DNA from: Psychrobacillus sp048572895
GTDB taxonomy: Bacteria > Bacillota > Bacilli > Bacillales_A > Planococcaceae
DNA length: 64,000 bases
Direction: 5' to 3'
Assembly (NCBI RefSeq): GCF_048572895.1
Contig: NZ_CP183878.1
Coordinates: 1-64,000, forward strand
This document shows positions 27,068 to 35,826 of this stretch, one piece after another. The position numbers and the translations under genes are program-made. How positions within the stretch are numbered: the first letter of the stretch is position 1; each line of letters opens with the position of its first letter. The notes below the pieces were generated by a model. It had not been told where the DNA came from. It saw only the letters and a program-made list of their open reading frames with translations, and ran no database searches.

Positions 27068-27625
27068 TTAGTTTTTAGCATTTTCGTTGGAACCCTCAAA
27101 CTTAGGTACTAAATCGAAAATACGCTGGTCCTCAAATGCATCTATGACACGTTCAAGCCAGTTGTAGTAGTCTTTCATATACTTTAGTTTATCGATATCT
27201 ATTTGAACCACTTCACGTAATTCCTCACTAAGGGCAGGGTCTTGTAACAGTTCCTCGAGTTCAGTCAATGATTTTTTAATAGCTACTGAATGCAGTGTAA
27301 CTGATCTCTGCCATTTAATGGAAAATAAGTCAATGAAGCTTTGATGCCAATCATCGGTCACTTTATATAAATCTTTTCGAACTCCTTTTTTCCATGCACG
27401 TTCAACTAACTTTAGTTCGGACAGCGCTCGGACAGAAGTGCTCATGCTTGTTTTACTCATGCCTAATTTTTCTGTCATATCATCTAATGTTAATGGTTCG
27501 TTTTGAAAAAACATTGTACCGAATTGTCTACCTGCAGATGGTACCAAGCCGTATAAATGTATGTTTTGGGCAATTGTCTCTATTATTCGTTCCCGTGCTT
27601 TATCTATTTTTTCATGGTCTTCCAT
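27068..27625 (-). CDS. GbsR/OpcR-family MarR-type regulator of betaine uptake (185 aa)
   Basis: The N-terminal IAQNIHLYGLVPSAGRQFGT and the winged helix LTLDDMTEKLGMSKTSMSTS, followed by VRALSELKLVERAWKKGVRK (about 50-90), are hallmarks of GbsR/OpcR/OpuAR repressors. A coiled C-terminal region follows. It is divergent from opuA, and a dyad overlaps the opuA -35. It should repress the transporter when choline or osmotic conditions call for it (family knowledge; ligand unproven here). Confidence 0.88.
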   Translation of the reverse strand: MEDHEKIDKARERIIETIAQNIHLYGLVPSAGRQFGTMFFQNEPLTLDDMTEKLGMSKTSMSTSVRALSELKLVERAWKKGVRKDLYKVTDDWHQSFIDLFSIKWQRSVTLHSVAIKKSLTELEELLQDPALSEELREVVQIDIDKLKYMKDYYNWLERVIDAFEDQRIFDLVPKFEGSNENAKN

Positions 27626-27729
27626 TTACGTTCCCTCCACTGAAATTAGCTTTGTTCACATAATCAGCTAACTAAATTTAAATGTATTATATCTATACCC
27701 AAAAAGCAATTTTTTTAAATATTTTACGT

Positions 27730-27798
27730 ACAGTTTTTACCGTATAAACAATTAATATGGTTTAAACTGTTGAAATTTTACGCCCTTACCTCTATAAT
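27730..27798 (+). promoter_or_regulatory. opuA promoter with overlapping operator dyad
   Basis: TTGAAA (27770-27775), a 17-bp spacer and TATAAT (27793-27798) form a near-consensus promoter. ACAGTTTTTACC (27730-27741) and GGTTTAAACTGT (27759-27770) form an inverted repeat with two mismatches ending at the -35, a good site for the divergent GbsR-type repressor. Confidence 0.75.
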
Positions 27799-27838
27799 GG
27801 ATTGGGTTCGGGTGTTTCGGACGGTGAGGAGTGATGAT

Positions 27839-29092
27839 ATGAGTGAAGAATACATAAACAAAAAAATAGTAGTAAAAGACACTACGAAGATTTTTGGTAA
27901 AAGTAGTGGCCGGGCAGTGCAGATGCTGAAAGATGGTAAATCAAAAAGTGAAATTTTGAAAGCAACTGGTGCCACGGTTGGGGTGAATCAAGTATCCTTT
28001 GATGTCAATGAAGGTGAAATATTCGTCATTATGGGTTTATCCGGAAGTGGTAAATCTACATTAGTTAGACTGCTAAATAGATTAATAGATCCAACATCGG
28101 GGCAAATATTACTGGATGGTAAGGATATTGTTCAGATGAATAAGGAACAGCTCCGTGATGTAAGACGAAAGAAAATAGGGATGGTATTTCAAAACTTTGC
28201 CCTCTTTCCACATAAAACGATCGTTGAAAATACAGAATATGGCTTAGAAATCCAAGGGGTTTCTAAAAAAGAACGAAATGATAAAGCTATAGAATCATTA
28301 AAACTTGTTGGCCTTGCGGGATATGAGGACCAGTATCCGAAGCAACTAAGTGGGGGAATGCAGCAGCGTGTTGGACTTGCTAGAGCACTAGCAAATAATC
28401 CTGATATATTACTGATGGATGAAGCATTTAGCGCATTAGATCCGCTTATTCGAAAAGATATGCAAAATGAGTTACTTCAGCTTCACCACGATATGCAAAA
28501 AACGATTATTTTCATCACACATGATTTAGATGAAGCACTTCGCATTGGAGACCGTATAGCGCTGATGAAAGACGGAGAAATTGTTCAAATTGGATCGCCT
28601 GAAGAAATTCTGATGAGTCCATCCAATGAGTATGTTGAACGATTTGTAGAAGATGTAGACTTGTCCAAAGTATTAACTGCTGGTCATATCATGAAAAAAG
28701 CCGACACCGTAAAGGTTGACCGAGGTCCTCGTGTAGCACTTCGACTGATGAAACAATTAGGTATTTCTTCTATATATGTAGTAGATAATGCGAATCGCTT
28801 ACTAGGTGCTGTAACCGCACAGGATACGGTAGAAGCAATTGAATCAGAAAAGACTCTGAATGATGTCATTATTTCTGACCTTCCGATGATCGCACCAGAT
28901 ACGGTCCTAACAGAATTATTTGATGTAGTATCTACAGCAAGCATTCCTGTGGCAGTTATCAATGAGGAACAAAAGCTGCAAGGGATTATTATTCGTGGTG
29001 CCCTTATCGGTGCATTATCTGGTGATAATGAGTTCATAAACAAAGATGGAACGATGGATTCCGCAGATAAAACTATCACGGAGGTGGTTTAA
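27839..29092 (+). CDS. opuAA: Glycine betaine/proline ABC transporter ATPase OpuAA (417 aa)
   Basis: ABC ATPase: Walker A GLSGSGKST (about 66-74), signature LSGGMQQRVGLARAL (about 168), Walker B ILLMDEAFSALDP (about 190). Tandem CBS domains (about 285-400) follow, used by OpuA to sense ionic strength. ATG 27839 has GAGGAG seven bases ahead. The open frame back to 27770 is rejected because its TTG is the -35 box itself. It is the first gene of opuAA-AB-AC. Confidence 0.95.
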   Translation: MSEEYINKKIVVKDTTKIFGKSSGRAVQMLKDGKSKSEILKATGATVGVNQVSFDVNEGEIFVIMGLSGSGKSTLVRLLNRLIDPTSGQILLDGKDIVQMNKEQLRDVRRKKIGMVFQNFALFPHKTIVENTEYGLEIQGVSKKERNDKAIESLKLVGLAGYEDQYPKQLSGGMQQRVGLARALANNPDILLMDEAFSALDPLIRKDMQNELLQLHHDMQKTIIFITHDLDEALRIGDRIALMKDGEIVQIGSPEEILMSPSNEYVERFVEDVDLSKVLTAGHIMKKADTVKVDRGPRVALRLMKQLGISSIYVVDNANRLLGAVTAQDTVEAIESEKTLNDVIISDLPMIAPDTVLTELFDVVSTASIPVAVINEEQKLQGIIIRGALIGALSGDNEFINKDGTMDSADKTITEVV

Positions 29093-29093
29093 G

Positions 29094-29951
29094 ATGGATG
29101 AATTATTGCCTCGCCTACCTTTTGCAGATTGGATTGACACTGGAGTTGATTGGTTAGTAGATACGTTTGGCACAGGTCTAGATGGATTTGCTGATGTACT
29201 AGAAGGAGTAGTAGAAGGCTCTGTAGATATATTGGATTTAGTTCCTTCTATATTACTTGCTTTCATCTTCGCTTTAATAGCTGGGATTATTTCTACGAGA
29301 AAAATTGCTTTCTTTTCATTAATAGGCCTATTATTCATAGATTATTTAGGTTATTGGTATCCGATGCTTCAAATGTTAACGCTAGTATTGACTTCCGTCA
29401 TCTTCGCGCTGGTGATTGGCATTCCTATAGGGATTCTTAGCTCACAAAAATCGGGTGTTCGAAAAGTAGTAAATCCAATATTAGATTTAATGCAAACAAT
29501 GCCTGCGTTTGTATATTTAATACCGGCGATTTTCTTTTTCAATATTGGTGTCGTACCGGGAGTTGTAGCATCAGTAATTTTCGCAATGCCACCAACAATT
29601 CGTTTAACGATGTTAGGCATTCAACAAGTACCGAAGGATTTAATAGAAGCAACAGAGGCATTTGGTTCAACGACGTGGCAACGTTTGTTTAAAATACAAA
29701 TTCCACTAGCTAAACCTACTATTATGGCTGGAGTGAACCAAAGTATTATGTTATCTCTATCAATGGTAGTAATTGCTTCGATGGTGGGTGCACCTGGACT
29801 TGGAGAAGAGGTTTACCGGTCCGTTACGCAATTGAAAACAGGAGTTGGCGTAGAAACTGGACTATCTATAGTAATCGTAGCGATTATTTTGGATAGAATC
29901 ACGCAATACGCTGGAAATAGAAAGAAAAAACTAGGGGGAAATACATTATGA
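29094..29951 (+). CDS. opuAB: Glycine betaine ABC transporter permease OpuAB (285 aa)
   Basis: This is a BPD-type permease with about seven membrane helices and the EAA loop EATEAFGSTTWQRLFKIQIPL (cut at PL) that docks on OpuAA. An N-terminal amphipathic stretch (PFADWIDTGVDWLVDTFG) is typical of OpuA permeases. ATG 29094 lies one base after the opuAA stop, with GGAGGTGG ahead. It overlaps opuAC by 4 bp. Confidence 0.94.
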   Translation: MDELLPRLPFADWIDTGVDWLVDTFGTGLDGFADVLEGVVEGSVDILDLVPSILLAFIFALIAGIISTRKIAFFSLIGLLFIDYLGYWYPMLQMLTLVLTSVIFALVIGIPIGILSSQKSGVRKVVNPILDLMQTMPAFVYLIPAIFFFNIGVVPGVVASVIFAMPPTIRLTMLGIQQVPKDLIEATEAFGSTTWQRLFKIQIPLAKPTIMAGVNQSIMLSLSMVVIASMVGAPGLGEEVYRSVTQLKTGVGVETGLSIVIVAIILDRITQYAGNRKKKLGGNTL

Positions 29952-30859
29952 TATTAGCAAAAAAAATAACAGGTCTTGGAGCAGTTGCATTACTTTCACT
30001 TGGTTTAGCAGCATGTGGAGATACAGAAAAAACAAATGATTCAACATCTACAGACTCAACTGCGAGTTCAGTAGGAGAGTCACTTAACTACAAAATTACT
30101 GGTATCGATCCCGGAGCTGGAATTATGGAAGCAACAGAACGAGCTATTACAGATTATGAATTAGATGAGTGGGATCTTGTAAGTGGTTCAAGTGCAGCAA
30201 TGACAGCATCTCTAAAGAAAGCATATGATAAGGAAGAGCCAATTGTCGTAACAGGTTGGACTCCTCACTGGAAATTTGCTGAATATGATTTGAAATATCT
30301 TGAAGATCCAAAAGGTTCATACGGTGGAGAAGAAGAAATCCACACAATTGGTCGTACTGGATTACAAGAAGACTTACCAGAAGCTCACCAAGTCCTTTCT
30401 AATTTCAACTGGACAGAGGATGACATGGGTGAAATAATGATTGCTATCAAAGACGGTGAAAAACCAGAAGTAGCTGCACAAGCTTGGATAGATGCAAATC
30501 CAGAGAAAGTTGCAGCATGGACAGATGGTATTGAAAAAGTCGACGGAGACAAGATTAAACTTGCATACGTTGCATGGGATAGTGAAATTGCCAGTACAAA
30601 CGTTATGAGCATCGTATTATCAAGCCTTGGCTATGATGTAACGATGATTCAAGTGGAAGCTGGACCAATGTGGACAGCCATTGCCGACGGTAGTGCAGAC
30701 GCGTCTCTTGCTGGATGGTTACCATTAACACATGCAACCTATGCTGAAAAATTCGATGGAAAATTTGAAGATCTTGGCACAAGCATGACAGGTGTGAAAA
30801 TTGGTTTAGTTGTTCCAACATATATGGACATCACATCTATTGAAGACCTAAAAAAATAA
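29948..30859 (+). CDS. opuAC: Glycine betaine-binding lipoprotein OpuAC (303 aa)
   Basis: The signal peptide ends in lipobox LAAC (Cys23), so the mature protein is anchored outside the membrane. The OpuAC-type substrate domain contains the Trp-rich blocks VVTGWTPHWKFAEYDL, PMWTAIADGSADASLAGW and related Trp sites that form the aromatic cage for betaine. It is the third gene of the osmoprotectant operon. Confidence 0.95.
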   Translation: MILAKKITGLGAVALLSLGLAACGDTEKTNDSTSTDSTASSVGESLNYKITGIDPGAGIMEATERAITDYELDEWDLVSGSSAAMTASLKKAYDKEEPIVVTGWTPHWKFAEYDLKYLEDPKGSYGGEEEIHTIGRTGLQEDLPEAHQVLSNFNWTEDDMGEIMIAIKDGEKPEVAAQAWIDANPEKVAAWTDGIEKVDGDKIKLAYVAWDSEIASTNVMSIVLSSLGYDVTMIQVEAGPMWTAIADGSADASLAGWLPLTHATYAEKFDGKFEDLGTSMTGVKIGLVVPTYMDITSIEDLKK

Positions 30860-30869
30860 CTAATATACT

Positions 30870-30911
30870 AAACCCCTGGAGCAAGGAAAACTTGTTCTGA
30901 GGGGTTTTTTA
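30870..30911 (+). terminator. opuA operon terminator
   Basis: AAACCCCTGGAGCAAG and CTTGTTCTGAGGGGTTT pair imperfectly and are followed by TTTT. Confidence 0.8.
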
Positions 30912-30914
30912 GTT

Positions 30915-30993
30915 TGTCCCTGTGTAAGAAACATTCACGTTAATTCAAACAAACGTGAATGTTTAAAATTTCATGTTTGTTTCTAATACAGGG
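30915..30993. repeat. CCCTGTGTAAG palindromic repeat, copy 2
   Basis: Same nested palindrome as 26919-26997: ACATTCACGTTAATTCAAAC is shared, and the outer right arm is slightly decayed (TTTCTAATACAGGG). It lies directly after the opuA terminator. Confidence 0.85.
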
Positions 30994-31108
30994 TACTTTC
31001 TGATGAAGCTTCTGACAGAGATTTACTATATACTCAATTGATATAAAGCATACATACCAATGTAGTAAGAAAATGAAAGCAACTTTTGTGACCAATAGTC
31101 ATCTAAAG

Positions 31109-31130
31109 TGAAAGCGATTTCCGATATAAT
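31109..31130 (+). promoter_or_regulatory. cre-like site and -10 ahead of the PTS regulator gene
   Basis: TGAAAGCGATTTCC (31109-31122) fits the cre consensus at all but the last base, and TATAAT lies at 31125-31130. The cre overlaps the promoter spacer, so CcpA binding would block initiation. The -35 (TCTAAA, 31102-31107) is weak. Confidence 0.55.
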
Positions 31131-31151
31131 TTATGTGAGGGGGAGCTAGCG

Positions 31152-33200
31152 ATGTTGGAGAATCGAAGCCTGAATACTTTTTATCAATTGATGAAATTAC
31201 AGCCAACACAAAAATCTTCTTTTATAGACAAGCTAAACTTATCTGAACGTCAGTTTCAATATGATATAGAAAAAGTGAATAGCTTCTTATTCGACGTAGG
31301 AGTGCCGCCAATTCTAATTTCAGCCGACCGTATCTTGATAGAACAAGAGGTTGTCGATTATTGGAAAGAAAATGGAGCAGGTTTTGTAGCAAATCAATTT
31401 TCTTTTGAGCAGGTAGAGCGTGTGATCATCTTCCTATTATATACCTTCATTAGACGTGAACCTCTTTCCAATTTTCACTTTCAGCATTTGTTTGGTATTA
31501 GTAAAAATACCGTCAGTTCAGATGTGAAGCGAGTTAATAAGTTTTGTGTTGATTTCCGTGTTGAAGTCCGCTATACACGAGAACATGGATACCATTTAAA
31601 AGGGACGGAAGAAGATAAGCGAAACTTAATGCTCAAAGCGATTTCCATGTTAAAGGTTAAGTCATATGCTCATGAAAAATTTACATTTATATTTCAGCAG
31701 CAACAATTGCAGAATCAGTATGATTACTATCAACAAGTTTTGAAGGATTTTGAGCAACAATATTCATTTAACTTCACTGAAGAAAGATTGGATGAATTTA
31801 TCTACTTACTTCAAATGATTCATATTCGTCAGCAACAAAAAAAACAAGTGCTAATTTATCCGGATACAGTGAGTTTTTTGGAAAATCAACAGGCTTTTTT
31901 GGTATGTACATTGATACAACAGCGCTTCGGATATACAACTAACCCTGAAGAGGTTGCCTTTATGACAATCCAACTACTTGGCATAAGTCAAGGGGAAGTT
32001 AACCCTGCGAGAACTGATGCACTGTTTGCTATTACGGAACAAATCATTGTTAACTTTGAACGTTATGCATGTATTCAATTGTTAGATAGAAATAAAGCAA
32101 TGGAAACATTATATTTACATTTTAAGCCCGCTTACTACCGGATGCTCTTTAAAATACCAATTACAAATGTGTTGCTTGATGATATTAAGGAAGAGCATCG
32201 TGATGTATTTATTGTTGTAAAAGAAGTACTCAAACCGATTGAGGAAATGTTAAATATTAAAATACCGGAAGATGAGATTGGCTTCCTTACCCTTCATTTT
32301 GGTGGGTTACTTAAAATGGATAGTGAAAGCTCGGAAAAAATATTTAGAGCTTTAATCGTTTGTCCAAATGGAATTAGTTCAAGTTTAATGCTGGAAAATC
32401 AATTGAAATCACTTTTTCCTCAATTTAAATGGACTTCATCGTTTTCATCTTATGATTTTCAACATCTTGAAGAAACAGAATATGATCTTGTGTTTTCCAC
32501 TGTTGTACTTAAAACAAGAAAACCATTATATATAATTAGGCCGATTATGAGTGAAATGGAAAAGAAAGAACTAGTCCAAACAGTAGAAGGGCTAACGCTT
32601 CAACAGTCTTACCATAATCCAACTTCAGACGAATTAATAAAAATTATTCGTCAGTATGCAGATATCAAACAGCCGGAGTTGTTAAAAAGTGCATTGCAAC
32701 AGGCATTGTTTAAAAATGATCATTTAAATATAGGGAGGAAACAACCAGTGTTAAAAGATTTATTGATCGAAGAAAATATTCAGTTTATGCCTAAAATAGG
32801 TGATTGGAAAGATGCAATCAAGACCGTAGCGGAGCCTTTACTATCAAATGATTCAATTACAAACCAGTATGTAGATGTCATGATCGAGAACGTACAAACA
32901 ATAGGACCATATATTATTATTGGCGAACAAGTTGCGATTCCTCATGCACGCCCAGAATTCGGCGTGAAAAAATTAGGAATGAGCTTGTTGAAATTATCAG
33001 AACCTACTTACTTGTTAGGTGAGGAGCAAAACAAAGTGGAAATTTTCATTTGTTTAGCTGCTATTGATAACCAAACACATTTAAAAGCTTTGGCTCAATT
33101 GACTACATTATTGAGTGATCCCGAAAAATTAGACCTTTTAAAGAAGGCTGAGAAAAAAGAAGATATTCTAAATTTAGTTGTAGAGTTTTCTGAACTATAA
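31152..33200 (+). CDS. BglG/MtlR-type PRD regulator with EIIB-like and EIIA domains (682 aa)
   Basis: The N-terminal helix-turn-helix regions (about 1-165) include FQHLFGISKNTVSSDVKRVN, followed by two PRDs (about 180-290 and 300-405). An EIIB-Gat-like domain carries ALIVCPNGISSSLML (Cys near 402-410), and a C-terminal EIIA of fructose/mannitol type (about 530-682) has the active His in IGEQVAIPHARPE. Such proteins activate PTS operons according to phosphorylation. Here the EIIA may also supply the otherwise missing EIIA of the downstream transporter. Confidence 0.9.
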   Translation: MLENRSLNTFYQLMKLQPTQKSSFIDKLNLSERQFQYDIEKVNSFLFDVGVPPILISADRILIEQEVVDYWKENGAGFVANQFSFEQVERVIIFLLYTFIRREPLSNFHFQHLFGISKNTVSSDVKRVNKFCVDFRVEVRYTREHGYHLKGTEEDKRNLMLKAISMLKVKSYAHEKFTFIFQQQQLQNQYDYYQQVLKDFEQQYSFNFTEERLDEFIYLLQMIHIRQQQKKQVLIYPDTVSFLENQQAFLVCTLIQQRFGYTTNPEEVAFMTIQLLGISQGEVNPARTDALFAITEQIIVNFERYACIQLLDRNKAMETLYLHFKPAYYRMLFKIPITNVLLDDIKEEHRDVFIVVKEVLKPIEEMLNIKIPEDEIGFLTLHFGGLLKMDSESSEKIFRALIVCPNGISSSLMLENQLKSLFPQFKWTSSFSSYDFQHLEETEYDLVFSTVVLKTRKPLYIIRPIMSEMEKKELVQTVEGLTLQQSYHNPTSDELIKIIRQYADIKQPELLKSALQQALFKNDHLNIGRKQPVLKDLLIEENIQFMPKIGDWKDAIKTVAEPLLSNDSITNQYVDVMIENVQTIGPYIIIGEQVAIPHARPEFGVKKLGMSLLKLSEPTYLLGEEQNKVEIFICLAAIDNQTHLKALAQLTTLLSDPEKLDLLKKAEKKEDILNLVVEFSEL

Positions 33201-33255
33201 GCCTACAAGAATCAAAAATACAATCGAAACTAACTATTAATAGGAGGAAGTAAAA

Positions 33256-33531
33256 ATGAAAATTTTAGCTGTATGTGGAAATGGTTTAGGTACGAGTTTT
33301 ATATTGTCGATGAATGTAAATAAGGCGCTAAAAGTATTGAATATTGACGGAGAATGCAAGAATATGGATTTAGCGAGTGCAAAGACAGAAGTAGCAGATT
33401 ACTATATTGGTACTCCTGAAATTATGGAACAACTGCAAGATGGTAACAAAAAAACGATTAGTATTATCAATATGGTCAGTGCAGATGAAATCCAGAAAGC
33501 GTTAACTTCTCATATCTTGGGGGAAAAATAG
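33256..33531 (+). CDS. PTS EIIB component, ascorbate/lactose type (91 aa)
   Basis: This is a small EIIB with the phosphocysteine loop ILAVCGNGLGTSFILSM (Cys7 region). The length and loop are as in UlaB/SgaB. It carries phosphate from EIIA to the sugar bound by EIIC. AGGAGG is upstream; the gene ends 1 bp before the EIIC start. Confidence 0.9.
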   Translation: MKILAVCGNGLGTSFILSMNVNKALKVLNIDGECKNMDLASAKTEVADYYIGTPEIMEQLQDGNKKTISIINMVSADEIQKALTSHILGEK

Positions 33532-33532
33532 G

Positions 33533-34795
33533 ATGTTTGATTTTATCATGAAGGATATTTTAGGGACTCCTGCTATTTTGGTAGGGTTGTTCGCTTTATT
33601 TGGCTTGCTTTTGCAGAAGAAGGCAATTACCGATGTTGTTTCTGGAACATTAAAAACGATCATGGGCTTCCTTATTCTTAATGCAGGTGCGACAGTATTA
33701 ACGGGTTCACTAACTATCTTCGGAGAGATGTTTGAAAAAGCATTTAATATTGAAGGCGTTATTCCAAACAATGAAGCAATTGTGGCTTTATCACAAAATG
33801 CTTTTGGTACGGAGACAGCTATGATTATGTTAATAGGTATGATAGTGAATATCGTCTTAGCACGATACACGAAGTTTAAATATATCTTTTTAACAGGACA
33901 TCACACGATGTTCATGGCTTGTTTACTCGCTGCTGTGCTTTCCACATCAGGGATGGGGAGTGTTCCTCTTGTAATCCTTGGCTCTCTAATTTTAGGTGCA
34001 TTGATGGTACTACTACCTGCAATGCTACAACCGACGGTAAGAGAGATTACGGGTTCAGATGATATTGCTGTCGGACATTTTGGTTCTTTCGGTTATTTCG
34101 TTGCTGCTAAAGTTGCTAAACTGACAGGAGATAAAACGAAGTCAACAGAAGAGGTTAAAGTGCCAAAATCACTTGGTTTCTTACGTGATTCATCCGTAGC
34201 ATTAGCGTTAACAATGACTATTATGTTCCTTGTAGTTTCATTATTTGTTGGCCCTACTTACATAGAGGAAAACCTTAGTGATGGTACAAACTTCTTAGTA
34301 TTCTCATTACTTCAGGCCATTACTTTTGCTGCTGGGGTGTTCATCATCTTAGCGGGTGTTCGCATGTTAATCGCTGAAATTGTTCCCGCATTTAAAGGGA
34401 TTGCAGATAAAATTGTTCCAAATGCAAAGCCTGCACTAGACGTACCAATTGTATTCCCATTTGCACCAAATGCAGTTATTATTGGATTCTTATCAAGTTT
34501 CGTAGCTGGATTACTAAGTATGTTTTTACTTCCACTCGCAGGATTGGCAGTAATCGTACCAGGACTTGTTCCTCACTTTTTCTGCGGAGCAGCCGCTGGA
34601 GTATTTGGTAATGCAGTAGGTGGACGTAGAGGTGCTATAATAGGTGCTTTTGTACAAGGGATCTTAATCAGTTTCCTACCAGCAATGTTACTGCCAGTTC
34701 TAGGTTCCCTAGGATTTGAAGGCACCACTTTTGGTGACTCGGATTTCGGTGTAGTAGGTATTATCATTGGTTATATTATTAATCTTTTTAGCTAA
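33533..34795 (+). CDS. PTS EIIC component, ascorbate (UlaA/SgaT) family (420 aa)
   Basis: The integral membrane protein has about 11 hydrophobic segments and opens FIMKDILGTPAILVGLFAL. Internal blocks LTGHHTMFMACLLAAVL and FFCGAAAGVFGNAVGGRRGA are typical of UlaA-like ascorbate permeases. The substrate is probably L-ascorbate or a related acid sugar, but no ula catabolic genes (UlaD/E/F/G) are nearby, so specificity is uncertain. Confidence 0.9.
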   Translation: MFDFIMKDILGTPAILVGLFALFGLLLQKKAITDVVSGTLKTIMGFLILNAGATVLTGSLTIFGEMFEKAFNIEGVIPNNEAIVALSQNAFGTETAMIMLIGMIVNIVLARYTKFKYIFLTGHHTMFMACLLAAVLSTSGMGSVPLVILGSLILGALMVLLPAMLQPTVREITGSDDIAVGHFGSFGYFVAAKVAKLTGDKTKSTEEVKVPKSLGFLRDSSVALALTMTIMFLVVSLFVGPTYIEENLSDGTNFLVFSLLQAITFAAGVFIILAGVRMLIAEIVPAFKGIADKIVPNAKPALDVPIVFPFAPNAVIIGFLSSFVAGLLSMFLLPLAGLAVIVPGLVPHFFCGAAAGVFGNAVGGRRGAIIGAFVQGILISFLPAMLLPVLGSLGFEGTTFGDSDFGVVGIIIGYIINLFS

Positions 34796-34822
34796 AAATC
34801 AACCTATAGTGTAATTAAAAGT

Positions 34823-34860
34823 AAAACAGCCAAGGACGACAGTAGTCCATGGCTGTTTTG
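34823..34860 (+). terminator. Terminator after the PTS operon
   Basis: AAAACAGCCA and TGGCTGTTTT enclose a second stem, GGAC/GTCC, and end in a T-run. Confidence 0.85.
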
Positions 34861-34940
34861 TTTGTATTGGGGGAGTTTACTCATCTAAATTTCCTTTAAG
34901 TAACACTGAGACAATCAATAGTCGTATTTTTAAAAAGCTA

Positions 34941-35660
34941 GAAAATATATATAAATGTCCTATGAATACTGGATTCATGGAACTGAGAACAAACAATCCT
35001 ATGATTTTCGTTTCAGGTGGAGACAAAAGAACGAAGGCTAAGTACGCCATCTCTTGTGGCAACGCCTTCGTGACCAACGTCCTGTTGGCCTCCGCGGGGT
35101 GAGCGATGAGCTATCACCGTCGCTACCGCGTCGATGTGATATCTCATCTGTCTCACTCATCCCGCCGGAGTCGCCACCTTCCACTACAATCAATTAGTGT
35201 GTAGTACTCCACTAGAAGATTCAGCATAGCTTATCGCATAGATGATAAGATTGGTCAAATTATTTGTCATCGCTTTTGCATTTGAAATGCGATGATCCAA
35301 TGATAGAGGAAGAAAGCAGGTTTTCTTTTACACTAGTGGAAATAAAGAAAAATAGTAAAAGTTTGTACTATAAAAAAGTGAATAGCGAACGAAATTGCAT
35401 CTTCGAGAGCTTACTCTATGAATAAGAAAGTGGCTTTTCTTTAGTTACCTAAAAATGAACTAACCTGTTTCTAAAAGTTGTAGGAGGGCGACGGACAGAC
35501 GAACGCCATAAGATTACCGAGAAAAGAGATGCTGGTCGTGACGTTAGTCACGACCAGCATCTCTAAAAAAACACTCGGTAATCCTAAAGCAATAAGTCTG
35601 TCCAAAGCACTTCGAAAACGATAGATACAGGTTTTGACCTTAAATTTGCCCGGTTTTTCT
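34941..35660 (+). repeat. Composite hairpin repeat, copy B (full length, with insertion)
   Basis: This 720-bp unit has three parts. The first is a GTTTCAGGTGGA...GTCGCCACCTT foldback (about 35011-35195), known in type from Bacillus genomes. The second is a linker containing GATGATAAGATTGGTCAAAT. The third is a nested hairpin block from GCGAACGAAATTGCATCTTC (about 35386) to the CCCGGTTTTTCT end. The central 18-bp hairpin is 35525-35542/35547-35564, loop GTTA. About 70 bp of another hairpin element (35022-35091) is inserted in the left foldback. No gene lies here; apparent reading frames are repeat DNA. Confidence 0.88.
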
Positions 35661-35826
35661 CATGGTAGAGAACTAGATTAACCTCACAACTGTAAATAAA
35701 GTAAATTATCTATTAAACTTATGAGCCTTTGTAAAGTATTAGTTTTAAGTATGTAAAAGTCCTGTTTTAAGTTATTCTTTATGGTTTAATAGCCATGCGC
35801 CCAAATTAAGAAAGAGGAGGCTGGGT

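Noticed and set aside
27770..27838. N-terminal extension of OpuAA
   Set aside because: Its TTG is the -35 box of a near-consensus promoter; ATG 27839 has a good ribosome site and matches the family start.
34877..35077. 66-codon minus-strand frame
   Set aside because: Lies in repeat copy B and its insertion; not conserved in copies D or E.
35661..35826. PhoP boxes ahead of ugpC
   Set aside because: TTTTAAG-like hexamers occur, but not with the 5-bp spacing of paired PhoP boxes; too weak in such A/T-rich DNA to report.
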